A stretch of 17,728 nt of DNA. Source: JBJXHC01 sp046160825. Its GTDB lineage: Bacteria > Bacteroidota > Ignavibacteria > UBA10030 > UBA6906. The position numbers were made by a program, and so were the translations under genes. The stretch lies in contig JBJXHC010000043.1 of the NCBI GenBank assembly GCA_046160825.1, forward strand, positions 1 through 17,728, in the 5' to 3' direction. Positions 1 to 6,183 of this stretch are shown in pieces (within the stretch, counting starts at the first letter, position 1; each line of letters begins with the position of its first letter). The notes beneath the pieces were generated by a model that was given only the letters and a program-made list of their open reading frames with translations, ran no database searches and had not been told where the DNA came from.

Positions 1-102
1 CGCAATGTAGTCAAGGACACGGTTGGTATTCCGGATATTCACGCGCCGGTGTTCGCGGCTCAGGTGGAGGTCGGAGATATGGGCAATCCGCATCGGCTGC
101 AT
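1..102 (-). CDS. Calcineurin-like metallophosphoesterase, N-terminal fragment (runs off the left edge)
   Basis: Reading the minus strand from an ATG at 102 gives 34 open codons that continue past the window edge. The start MQPMRIAHISDLHL carries the metallophosphoesterase motif I in DxH form (Asp11, His13), which binds the first metal of the di-metal centre in this superfamily. An AGGA lies 5 bases before the ATG at 102, which favours it over the in-frame ATG at 93. The family hydrolyses phosphomonoesters or phosphodiesters (cyclic nucleotides, UDP-diacylglucosamine, nucleic acids), and the substrate cannot be told from this fragment. It lies on the same strand and downstream of the metallopeptidase lipoprotein, 270 bp away with a palindromic element in between, so co-transcription is uncertain. 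Only motif I is visible; the GDxxD and GNH motifs would lie outside. Confidence 0.8.
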   Translation of the reverse strand, partial: MQPMRIAHISDLHLSREHRRVNIRNTNRVLDYIA

Positions 103-170
103 GAATTCCTGTATTGTGGCACCACAACTCGTATCACTATCCTTACAACTCTTGAGGCTGTCCAGCAATT

Positions 171-249
171 CACCATCCCACATAATTGTACTACACCCCT
201 CTTTGATTCTCCCCTCGAAAAGGGGAGAATGAATTGTGGTGGGATGGTG
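171..249. repeat. 79-bp intergenic palindromic element (REP/MITE-like)
   Basis: The ends 171-181 (CACCATCCCAC) and 239-249 are perfect 11-bp inverted repeats. The centre holds a perfect 10-bp stem, 206-215 with 221-230 (ATTCTCCCCT/AGGGGAGAAT), around a 5-base loop. The rest of the 103-372 gap shows no gene. The nested symmetry and C-rich/G-rich hairpin resemble dispersed intergenic repeats. It also lies downstream of the metallopeptidase gene on the minus strand and could slow transcription, but no U-run follows on that strand, so I do not call it a terminator. Confidence 0.6.
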
Positions 250-372
250 CGCATGAACTCAATACTCACCCCAAGATAAGTATCCGATGTTAAGGAATTA
301 TGACCTTAGTGTTAGCATTCGGTTAACAGTGGTAGCAGTGAGAATCTGCTTATCAGTCGGGCTGGGCGGGTT

Positions 373-1083
373 TTAGCGTGAAGAGCCTGTGGAATGCACG
401 ATGTCGCGCAATCGTTCCACCAACTCAAGATGCACCTGATCGACGTAGCGAAACCGGGCCCCAAGCTCCTCGGATTTGTTATTGAAAAGATTGAAGGCCG
501 AGGCGAATAATTCCTCGGGGCTTTCATCGGGGTGACCGCCAAAGCGTGCGTTACCGGAATATTCGCCATCACGAAACAGATAGAAGAGCGCCGATCCCCG
601 CATCTGTTCCCAGATGTCGGCAAGTTCCCTCAGCGCAAACGGGGTAAGATGATCGTAGTGGATATGACCGAACTCATGTGTTACAACGGACCGGATGACT
701 GTGGGATCATCGAACATAAAAAAGTAGCTGCTGGAGAGATGAATGGTCTTTCCGATACGCGCCGCCGTACCGAGGTTCTCGAACGTGTGGTCGATGGCAA
801 GTGTGTCGATCATGGAAGACGGGTCAAGATACGTGTTGAGAGAATCAACGTACAGGCGAAGTTCTTCGATCCGCGGTGTGTACGCCCGATAAAACTCTTC
901 AGGGGAATTCCGTCGGTAACGTTCGACGATGCTGTCCGTCGCAAGCGGCAGCAATGCTTCCTGTGAACGGAGGTTCTCAATTTTTGAGACTGTCACCTGA
1001 CGCGTACTTGTGCCGCACCCCGTCCATGCAAGGATGAAAAACAATGCCGCGTGCTGCCACCGCCGATTTGTTCCTTGTGTCAT
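373..1083 (-). CDS. Zinc metallopeptidase-like lipoprotein (HExxH)
   Basis: Predicted 236-residue exported protein. The N-terminus has a basic RRWQH stretch, a hydrophobic core AALFFILAW and a Cys at residue 23 (TGC), which suggests lipidation and an envelope location, although the lipobox is not canonical. HEFGH at about residues 136-140 is a zincin active-site motif (two zinc ligands and the catalytic Glu). A downstream SPEELFASAF segment near residues 188-197 offers a Glu where gluzincin-like families place the third ligand. I chose the ATG at 1083. A longer TTG start at 1119 would add 12 residues encoded by a small palindrome (1087-1102) and would weaken the signal peptide. The family is not recognised and the substrate is unknown. 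The 1084-1362 gap to the divergent PLP-enzyme gene contains repeats only. Confidence 0.7.
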   Translation of the reverse strand: MTQGTNRRWQHAALFFILAWTGCGTSTRQVTVSKIENLRSQEALLPLATDSIVERYRRNSPEEFYRAYTPRIEELRLYVDSLNTYLDPSSMIDTLAIDHTFENLGTAARIGKTIHLSSSYFFMFDDPTVIRSVVTHEFGHIHYDHLTPFALRELADIWEQMRGSALFYLFRDGEYSGNARFGGHPDESPEELFASAFNLFNNKSEELGARFRYVDQVHLELVERLRDIVHSTGSSR

Positions 1084-1086
1084 CGC

Positions 1087-1102
1087 AAGCAATCTATTGC
1101 TT
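1087..1102. repeat. Small perfect hairpin next to a translation start
   Basis: AAGCAAT (1087-1093) and ATTGCTT (1096-1102) form a 7-bp stem with a 2-base loop, four bases upstream of the ATG of the metallopeptidase gene. It may be the edge of an intergenic repeat extending towards about 1160. A role in translation initiation is only inference. Confidence 0.35.
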
Positions 1103-1171
1103 CCGGATGAAAAGAGCAACGAGGCGTCATCCCGAGTGACTCACTTTGAGTATCAACCCTCTGCTCCATAC

Positions 1172-1251
1172 AACTCTCCCCTTCCCTGTTCAAACGCGGC
1201 TCCCCTCCCTTCGTAAGGGAGGGGAAGAGTTCAATCCGAGGAGGGAGAGTT
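1172..1251. repeat. 80-bp intergenic palindromic element (REP/MITE-like)
   Basis: The outer 9-bp inverted repeats are AACTCTCCC at 1172-1180 and GGGAGAGTT at 1243-1251. The inner hairpin is a perfect 10-bp stem, 1202-1211 (CCCCTCCCTT) with 1215-1224, closing a 3-base loop. Its size, nested layout and C-rich/G-rich hairpin match the element at 171-249, though the sequences differ. It lies between two divergent genes, so it is not a simple terminator. The remaining 1252-1362 stretch is AT-rich and probably holds the promoter of the downstream gene, but I see no convincing -35/-10 pair. Confidence 0.6.
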
Positions 1252-1362
1252 CGTACAAAATAAAAATAACCAAACTGAGTCATTACCCTATTTCGAAACG
1301 CATTGCTATTCGAGCATGTTATCCTTATTTTTTTCAACCCATTTATGGAAACATGATAGCAC

Positions 1363-2535
1363 ATGGCCTCTTCCCTCTTTCTTCCGGATGAACTTCTTGC
1401 AAAAGTCCGTGGACTGTTTCCCCACACGTCACAAGGCAATATCTACCTTAACACCGCCGGCACGAGTCCGCTTTCCACCCGGGTTCTTGCAGCAATGACG
1501 GGATATCTGACTGAACGCTCGATCGGGATACTGGACACATTCCAGCGGGATCGACCGATGGTTGCCGAATGCAAGCAGTTCATTCAACAGATTATCAATG
1601 CAGAGTCTCCGGACCGTATCGCCGTCACTCCAAATACTTCGGATGCCATCAACATCCTCGCCTCCGGACTTCCCTGGAAAACAGGCGATCATATTTTGTT
1701 GAACACGGCGGAGTTTCCGGCAAACGTCTGGCCTTACATGAACCTGAAACGGCTCGGCGTTCAACTGGACTTCATTCCTTGTCCTGATGGCAAAGTTCCC
1801 ATCGACAGAATTCTCGACGGCATTACACCGCGGACACGAATCGTTGCATTGAGCGCCGTGCAATTCCTTTCCGGGTACCGTGCAGACCTGGAAACCATCG
1901 GGGAAGTCTGCAAGAGCCGTGGAATGATCTTCGCCGTGGATGCGATTCAGGCTGTCGGTGCAGTGAGAATCAATGTGCAAAAGATGCGCATCGACGCACT
2001 TGCCGCAGGCGGACAGAAGTGGCAGATGGCGCCGCACGGGAGCGGGTTTCTTTATCTCACGGAGGAACTCCAGTCCATCATCCAACAAAAAAGTATCGGC
2101 TGGCTCTCCGTTGCGGATCCCTGGGACTACACAAATTTCCAGCAGCCTCTGGCCCCTTCCGCTCGCAGGTACGAAGGCGGAAGCATGGCGATGCCAAGTC
2201 TCTGGGGCATGCATGCATCGCTCTCAACGATTCTTGAGTTTGGTGTCGCTGCAATCGAATCGCATATTCTCAGCCTCACCGGGACGTTGGTCGATGAACT
2301 CCGGACCATTCCGCAAGTCAACGTACTGACGCCCGCCGACCCGTCGGAACGGGCAGGGATTGTCACGATCGAACTGACGGGGAAAACCGATGCGCGTGAA
2401 GTCTTCAAGAAACTGATTGAACGCAACATCACCGTTGCCTTGCGCGATGGCAAGCTCCGATATTCGCCGCATTTTTATTGTTCGGTTGATGACATGCATG
2501 CTGTTGTTGCCGCAACACGGGAATCACTGCAATAG
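1363..2535 (+). CDS. PLP-dependent enzyme, aminotransferase class V (cysteine desulfurase/epimerase-like)
   Basis: A 390-residue cytosolic protein of the class V fold-type I PLP family. It starts with the family N-terminus YLNTAGTSPLS. The cofactor residues are visible: Asp193 and Gln196 in AVDAIQAVG (pyridine nitrogen and phenolic oxygen contacts) and the Schiff-base Lys219 in GGQKWQMAPHG, followed by GSGFLYL. RYEGGSMAMPS near residue 270 matches the conserved RFExGT-type strand. The C-terminal RYSPHFYCSVDD resembles the isopenicillin-N-epimerase-like/selenocysteine-lyase-like branch. I see no RxGxxC-type mobile Cys loop, so sulfur donation as in IscS/SufS is not supported. The substrate is unknown. 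The ATG at 1363 lies just before the hydrophobic family start; a GGAA lies about 12 bases upstream, so the SD is poor. The next gene follows after 25 bp on the same strand. Confidence 0.85.
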   Translation: MASSLFLPDELLAKVRGLFPHTSQGNIYLNTAGTSPLSTRVLAAMTGYLTERSIGILDTFQRDRPMVAECKQFIQQIINAESPDRIAVTPNTSDAINILASGLPWKTGDHILLNTAEFPANVWPYMNLKRLGVQLDFIPCPDGKVPIDRILDGITPRTRIVALSAVQFLSGYRADLETIGEVCKSRGMIFAVDAIQAVGAVRINVQKMRIDALAAGGQKWQMAPHGSGFLYLTEELQSIIQQKSIGWLSVADPWDYTNFQQPLAPSARRYEGGSMAMPSLWGMHASLSTILEFGVAAIESHILSLTGTLVDELRTIPQVNVLTPADPSERAGIVTIELTGKTDAREVFKKLIERNITVALRDGKLRYSPHFYCSVDDMHAVVAATRESLQ

Positions 2536-2560
2536 CTCCTGATCATCTTTATCTCGACCT

Positions 2561-4021
2561 ATGAAACTCTGGTGCGGTTGCATACTCTCTGTTTTCATTC
2601 TCACCTCCGGCTCTGCACAGGAACGCATCACCTGGTTCTTCGATGACTTCCGGAACCTGGAACTCGGATCCAGGTGGCACCCGACTTCCGGTGCATGGAA
2701 ACTCGTTGGCGGTATCCTCACATGCGACACAAAGCAGGACCAGCTTCTTTCGTCGTCCTATTATATCTACGGAAAGAAACCCTTCACTATCGAGGTGGCG
2801 CTTCGCGGAAACCGAGCGGGAGTGTATTTCAGTCTCGATGATACGATCTCCGATGCTCTCTCTCACCTCGTTCGCTTCGACGGGAAAAAGCTGAACACCG
2901 GCTACCTCAACGGAGCGGGCACCTACATCGTCACGGGCACACGGGAGACAGAGCGTACACTCACGGACTGGACGCTCTTGCGAATAGAGCTTGATCCCCT
3001 GAATCGTCGCTATGATGTGTATGTGAATGAACGTCGGGCGCTGACCGATACAACGATGAGGTTCACATCCGGGTGGATCGGGTTGGGAGCCTCAGAGGAA
3101 CTGACTGAATTCAAATCCATCAGAGTATCGGGAGATGAATACCAGGGAAAACTGGACGGCTTTGGCAAAGGCGAGAAGGTTTCATTCCGTCATGTGAAGT
3201 ATCTAAGAACTACACAGCAAGGAATGGAAGTGTACGACCCGGAGAGAGATCGACTTCAGGAGATCGATCAGTTCGGCAATGTCATACATTCAAGGCGTGC
3301 GAAGCACCAACCGCTACCTGTAATAACTGTGAAGACGCAGCAACATATCTTCACAATTGATGGCAATCGCATCCTGGTGAAGAACTTGTCCGGTGCAACG
3401 GTTGATTCGATCACTGAAGGACTGCACACACCTTCAGCTCTTCTGGCTGATACGAGCAGCGTGTATGTTGCCGATAAAGGCGCCGGTGCCATTTTCAGAT
3501 TCGATGTCGATCGTCAGTTGATTGGAACCTACACCGCAGAATCAATCGGTGGGTTCATCGCGCCACAGGCAATGGATTTTCTATCAGAGAAGAAGGATTA
3601 TTATCGGAGAGGTGACATCGTTGTTACTGATTACGACCGGATTATTTTTGTACCGAGGTCTCTCGAAGAACGAACGCCGGTAGTTGACCCAACATCTCCG
3701 ACGGGAGTCACCGTGTCATGGGAGAAGTGGCCCATGTCGCAGTGGGAGATCCCGACAACCAATTTCGCACCCAACCCGAACAAGCCGGAGCCAGCCAAGG
3801 GGAGAATTCGTTATGCCGAAGAAGACGGAGAGTGGAATGAAGTCGAAGCAGAGATGAACGGGACGTGGAGAATCAATCATGCGGTTCTGACAAATCTGAA
3901 ACCTGCAACACGGTATTCATACAAGGTGAGTACACCGGTCAGGATGATCCCGCAGACGACGGAGTTCTCAAGGGAATATCACTTCACGACGCAGAGCAGA
4001 GATTCGACGCGGACGAAATGA
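2561..4021 (+). CDS. Secreted multidomain protein (LamG-like, propeller-like, FN3/purple-acid-phosphatase-N-like)
   Basis: 486 residues. A signal peptide is clear (MKLWCGC, hydrophobic ILSVFILTS, likely cleavage near GSAQ at 17-20). Residues about 25-190 read as a beta-rich concanavalin/LamG-like domain, with a DDF start, then GRW-type and GVYFSLDD-like strands. Residues about 205-360 look like irregular propeller blades of NHL type (FTIDGNRILVKN, PSALLADTSSVYVADKGAG). Residues about 370-478 form an FN3-like domain, with NLKPATRYSYKV and a closing REYHFTT strand as in purple acid phosphatase N-terminal domains. No catalytic domain and no type IX sorting domain follow, unlike its convergent neighbour at 4062-4997. 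It may therefore work as a periplasmic or surface binding protein, or be a truncated form of a longer protein. It follows the PLP enzyme by 25 bp and could share its transcript. No clear SD is seen. Confidence 0.7.
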   Translation: MKLWCGCILSVFILTSGSAQERITWFFDDFRNLELGSRWHPTSGAWKLVGGILTCDTKQDQLLSSSYYIYGKKPFTIEVALRGNRAGVYFSLDDTISDALSHLVRFDGKKLNTGYLNGAGTYIVTGTRETERTLTDWTLLRIELDPLNRRYDVYVNERRALTDTTMRFTSGWIGLGASEELTEFKSIRVSGDEYQGKLDGFGKGEKVSFRHVKYLRTTQQGMEVYDPERDRLQEIDQFGNVIHSRRAKHQPLPVITVKTQQHIFTIDGNRILVKNLSGATVDSITEGLHTPSALLADTSSVYVADKGAGAIFRFDVDRQLIGTYTAESIGGFIAPQAMDFLSEKKDYYRRGDIVVTDYDRIIFVPRSLEERTPVVDPTSPTGVTVSWEKWPMSQWEIPTTNFAPNPNKPEPAKGRIRYAEEDGEWNEVEAEMNGTWRINHAVLTNLKPATRYSYKVSTPVRMIPQTTEFSREYHFTTQSRDSTRTK

Positions 4022-4061
4022 GGTGGTTTCAATTGCAGTATCTGGCTTCGCACGATTGCAT

Positions 4062-4997
4062 TTATCTCAGAAGCATCAGCCTCTTGGTTTGTATAATATC
4101 CCCGGATCGAAACCGATAGAAGTACACTCCACTCGAAACCCCTGTTGCATCCCATTGTATCTTGTGTCTTCCTGGTTGGAGTTCATCAGAGACAAGCGTG
4201 GCGACTTCCTGTCCGAGCAAGTCGAATACCGTGATGTTGACATATCTTGTTTGAGGAACAGAGATCTCAATCGTAGTGCTCGGATTGAACGGGTTGGGAT
4301 AATTCTGACCAAGTTCAAAGTTCGCTGGTACATGAGCCTGTTTGTCATCCACATTGACAAATGTCCCGTGCTCTTGACCATTGATCCTCGAAAAGACAAT
4401 GTCCCGGTGGAGAACAATCAACGTGGCAAGGCATGGGTGATCAACATAAGTGATCCGGTTGATTCTCCCAAATCCATACGCGAGACTATATCGATCTCCG
4501 TGAACATAGTGAGATCGAAAGTGCTTGACTGTTGTCGGCACACCGAGTATCGTCATGGTTTCTACTCCAGTACACTCAACCATCCAGCCCAGACCAGTCT
4601 GAAACCAATCTCCTGTAGTGGCGCGCAGGCTGTCAATCAGAATTTCGTGAGGGGATGGATACTCCTGATATTCATAAACATTCGCAGATGTCGAATCCAC
4701 ACGCACGTAACGGAGATACTGGTCTTCCGGAACATCTGACCATATTATGCTATATTTGAATCCTGTTGGCAGAAGAGTATCACCTACAACCTCTTCAACG
4801 TGATACGAAGAATGTGTAATGGGGGTAGGAGGAAAACAACCGAGGGTGTTGTGGTGATAGTGAAATTGATGTAAGTCACCTGTGTACAACGGAAAGAAAC
4901 CCAATGCGGAATCGGTTTGAGCAAACAACGTGGCAGTTGTATTGAGGACAATACAAATCGTAAATGCGCTGACTTGGCAAAATATCCACTGGGTCAT
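4062..4997 (-). CDS. Secreted protein with type IX secretion (Por) C-terminal sorting domain
   Basis: 311 residues. The signal peptide runs from the start through a hydrophobic AFTICIVLNTTATLF core to a likely cleavage after AQ (26-27). The body (about 28-225) is unrecognised and beta-rich, with several Cys residues (LGCFPP, MVECTG, DHPCLA). The last 85 residues (227-311) are a textbook type A sorting domain: NYPNPFNPSTTI, VFDLLGQEVATLV, then LQPGRHKIQWDATG and GVYFYRF, ending in KRLMLLR. This domain directs export by the T9SS and is then usually removed on anchoring to the outer membrane surface. An AAGGAG lies 11 bases before the ATG at 4997. It converges with the multidomain gene at 2561-4021, with only 40 bp between the two stops and no obvious shared terminator. 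The function of the body is unknown. Confidence 0.88.
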   Translation of the reverse strand: MTQWIFCQVSAFTICIVLNTTATLFAQTDSALGFFPLYTGDLHQFHYHHNTLGCFPPTPITHSSYHVEEVVGDTLLPTGFKYSIIWSDVPEDQYLRYVRVDSTSANVYEYQEYPSPHEILIDSLRATTGDWFQTGLGWMVECTGVETMTILGVPTTVKHFRSHYVHGDRYSLAYGFGRINRITYVDHPCLATLIVLHRDIVFSRINGQEHGTFVNVDDKQAHVPANFELGQNYPNPFNPSTTIEISVPQTRYVNITVFDLLGQEVATLVSDELQPGRHKIQWDATGVSSGVYFYRFRSGDIIQTKRLMLLR

Positions 4998-5115
4998 GAC
5001 TCTTGTCTCTCCTTGCGGACGGGAATCCTTGTGAAGGTATCCAAGAATACCGATACTCGCAACCGCTCCAACTCATATCCAGAATCCTGAATCGACAATC
5101 AGTCTGGACGTTAAA

Positions 5116-5149
5116 AGGAAAAAAGGCGCAACCCTGGGGTCACGCCTTT
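5116..5149 (-). terminator. Intrinsic terminator after tRNA-Phe
   Basis: On the minus strand the stem AAAGGCG/CGCCTTT (5143-5149 with 5122-5128), with a partly paired centre (ACCCCAGGGTT), is followed by TTTTCCTTTT. It begins only five bases downstream of the tRNA 3' end, as expected for the end of a tRNA transcript, and it also shields the type IX protein gene from read-through. Confidence 0.75.
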
Positions 5150-5153
5150 GATG

Positions 5154-5226
5154 TGGACAGGGAGGGAATTGAACCCCCGACACATGGATTTTCAGTCCAT
5201 TGCTCTACCAACTGAGCTACCTGTCC
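5154..5226 (-). tRNA. tRNA-Phe (anticodon GAA)
   Basis: A complete cloverleaf on the minus strand. The acceptor stem is GGACAGG/CCTGTCC (5220-5226 with 5155-5161), discriminator A at 5154. The D arm is GCTC-AGTTGGTA-GAGC. The anticodon stem ATGGA/TCCAT encloses loop CTGAAAA, placing GAA at 5191-5193. The T arm is GGGGG-TTCAATT-CCCTC, with one G-U pair. CCA is not encoded, since CAT follows the discriminator. It sits 67 bp downstream of the enoyl-reductase-like gene on the same strand, with its own terminator. It may be processed from that transcript or have its own promoter, but I see none clearly. Confidence 0.97.
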
Positions 5227-5293
5227 AAAATGCTAGAACGCACTTGCTTGTGGGCTTCAAGATACAAAAAGACGGATTGAGAAACAAAGCAGC

Positions 5294-6139
5294 TTACTCA
5301 AGCGAGGTTGCATCCTTTTGTCCGATGTACTCGACAACGTCTTCGCCTGCATCAACACGGATGACATTACCGGAGACGAAGTATGCATCATCATGGGAAA
5401 GCAGTGTGATCGCCTTTGCCACGTCATTGGCAGTGCCGTTGCGCAATGTGGGGTTCTTTGCGCGGGCAACATCGAGCATCCTTACCGATCCCGGGATCTT
5501 GCGCAATGCTGCTGTATCAGTTACTCCGGCAAGAATCGAGTTTGCGGTAATGCCGAGAGGACCAAGCTCCAGCGCGAGTTGCCGGCAATAGGATTCAAGC
5601 GCTGCTTTTGCCGCCGAGACCGCTCCATAGTTCATCAGCACGGAGTGACCACCGGAAGAAGTCATGGCGAAGATACGCCCTCCATGTTTCATCAAACCGC
5701 GTATCACAACCTCCTGCGTCCAATACACAAGACTGTTGGCCATCACGTCCAGCGTCATTTCAATCTGCGGTCGGGTCAGCATATTGTCGGGCTTTGTGGA
5801 GACCAGGGGTTTCAGACTCCCGAACGCCAGCGAGTGCATCAGTACTTTGATTGTTGACGTGGGATCTGACGTGAACAATTTTTTCACTTCATCCAGAACT
5901 CCGGTGCGCTTTTCCTCATCAGAGGCATTGATATTAAAAAACTTGACCTTGACACCGGTGGACTCAAGTTCCTTCACAAGCGCATCAATCGCAGGCATCG
6001 CCGCCGAGCGATCGAAATGCACACCGAGGATATTCATCCCGTGTTGGGCAAGCTCCTTTGCCGTGGAGGCGCCGAACCCGCTCGATGCGCCAAGGATGAG
6101 TGCCCACGTGTTATTGCCGAATGAGAACGTCGATTTCAC
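5294..6139 (-). CDS. SDR-family oxidoreductase, FabL-like enoyl-ACP reductase
   Basis: 281 residues of the short-chain dehydrogenase/reductase family. The N-terminal dinucleotide site is LILGASSGFGAST (Gly17, Gly21 and Gly23). The active-site pair is Tyr171 and Lys178 in MNYGAVSAAKAALESY, a Y-x6-K spacing that marks enoyl-ACP reductases (FabI/FabL) rather than the Y-x3-K of ordinary SDRs. The stretch after it, NSILAGVTDTAALRKIPG, resembles the substrate loop of Bacillus FabL (VSGGAIDTDALKHFP-type). The likely role is NAD(P)H-dependent reduction of trans-2-enoyl-ACP in fatty acid elongation. The start is GTG at 6139 with AAAGG six bases upstream. It follows glmS by 44 bp. Other SDR substrates cannot be excluded, and a separate FabI may exist elsewhere in the genome. 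Confidence 0.85.
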   Translation of the reverse strand: MKSTFSFGNNTWALILGASSGFGASTAKELAQHGMNILGVHFDRSAAMPAIDALVKELESTGVKVKFFNINASDEEKRTGVLDEVKKLFTSDPTSTIKVLMHSLAFGSLKPLVSTKPDNMLTRPQIEMTLDVMANSLVYWTQEVVIRGLMKHGGRIFAMTSSGGHSVLMNYGAVSAAKAALESYCRQLALELGPLGITANSILAGVTDTAALRKIPGSVRMLDVARAKNPTLRNGTANDVAKAITLLSHDDAYFVSGNVIRVDAGEDVVEYIGQKDATSLE

Positions 6140-6183
6140 TGGAGGCCTTTCTGTATTGAACGACTCTGTATTGGAACCGGTTG

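Noticed and set aside
171..249. CRISPR-like or terminator reading of the palindromes
   Set aside because: No regularly spaced direct repeats, and no U-run after the hairpin on the coding strand of the upstream gene.
1429..2214. Minus-strand open frame opposite the class V PLP enzyme
   Set aside because: Shadow frame; the plus-strand protein has all PLP-binding residues.
4022..4061. Bidirectional terminator between the convergent genes
   Set aside because: No stem with flanking A/T runs could be found in the 40-bp gap.
4023..4739. Long plus-strand open frame opposite the type IX secreted protein
   Set aside because: It is the antisense shadow of a gene with a clear signal peptide and sorting domain on the minus strand.
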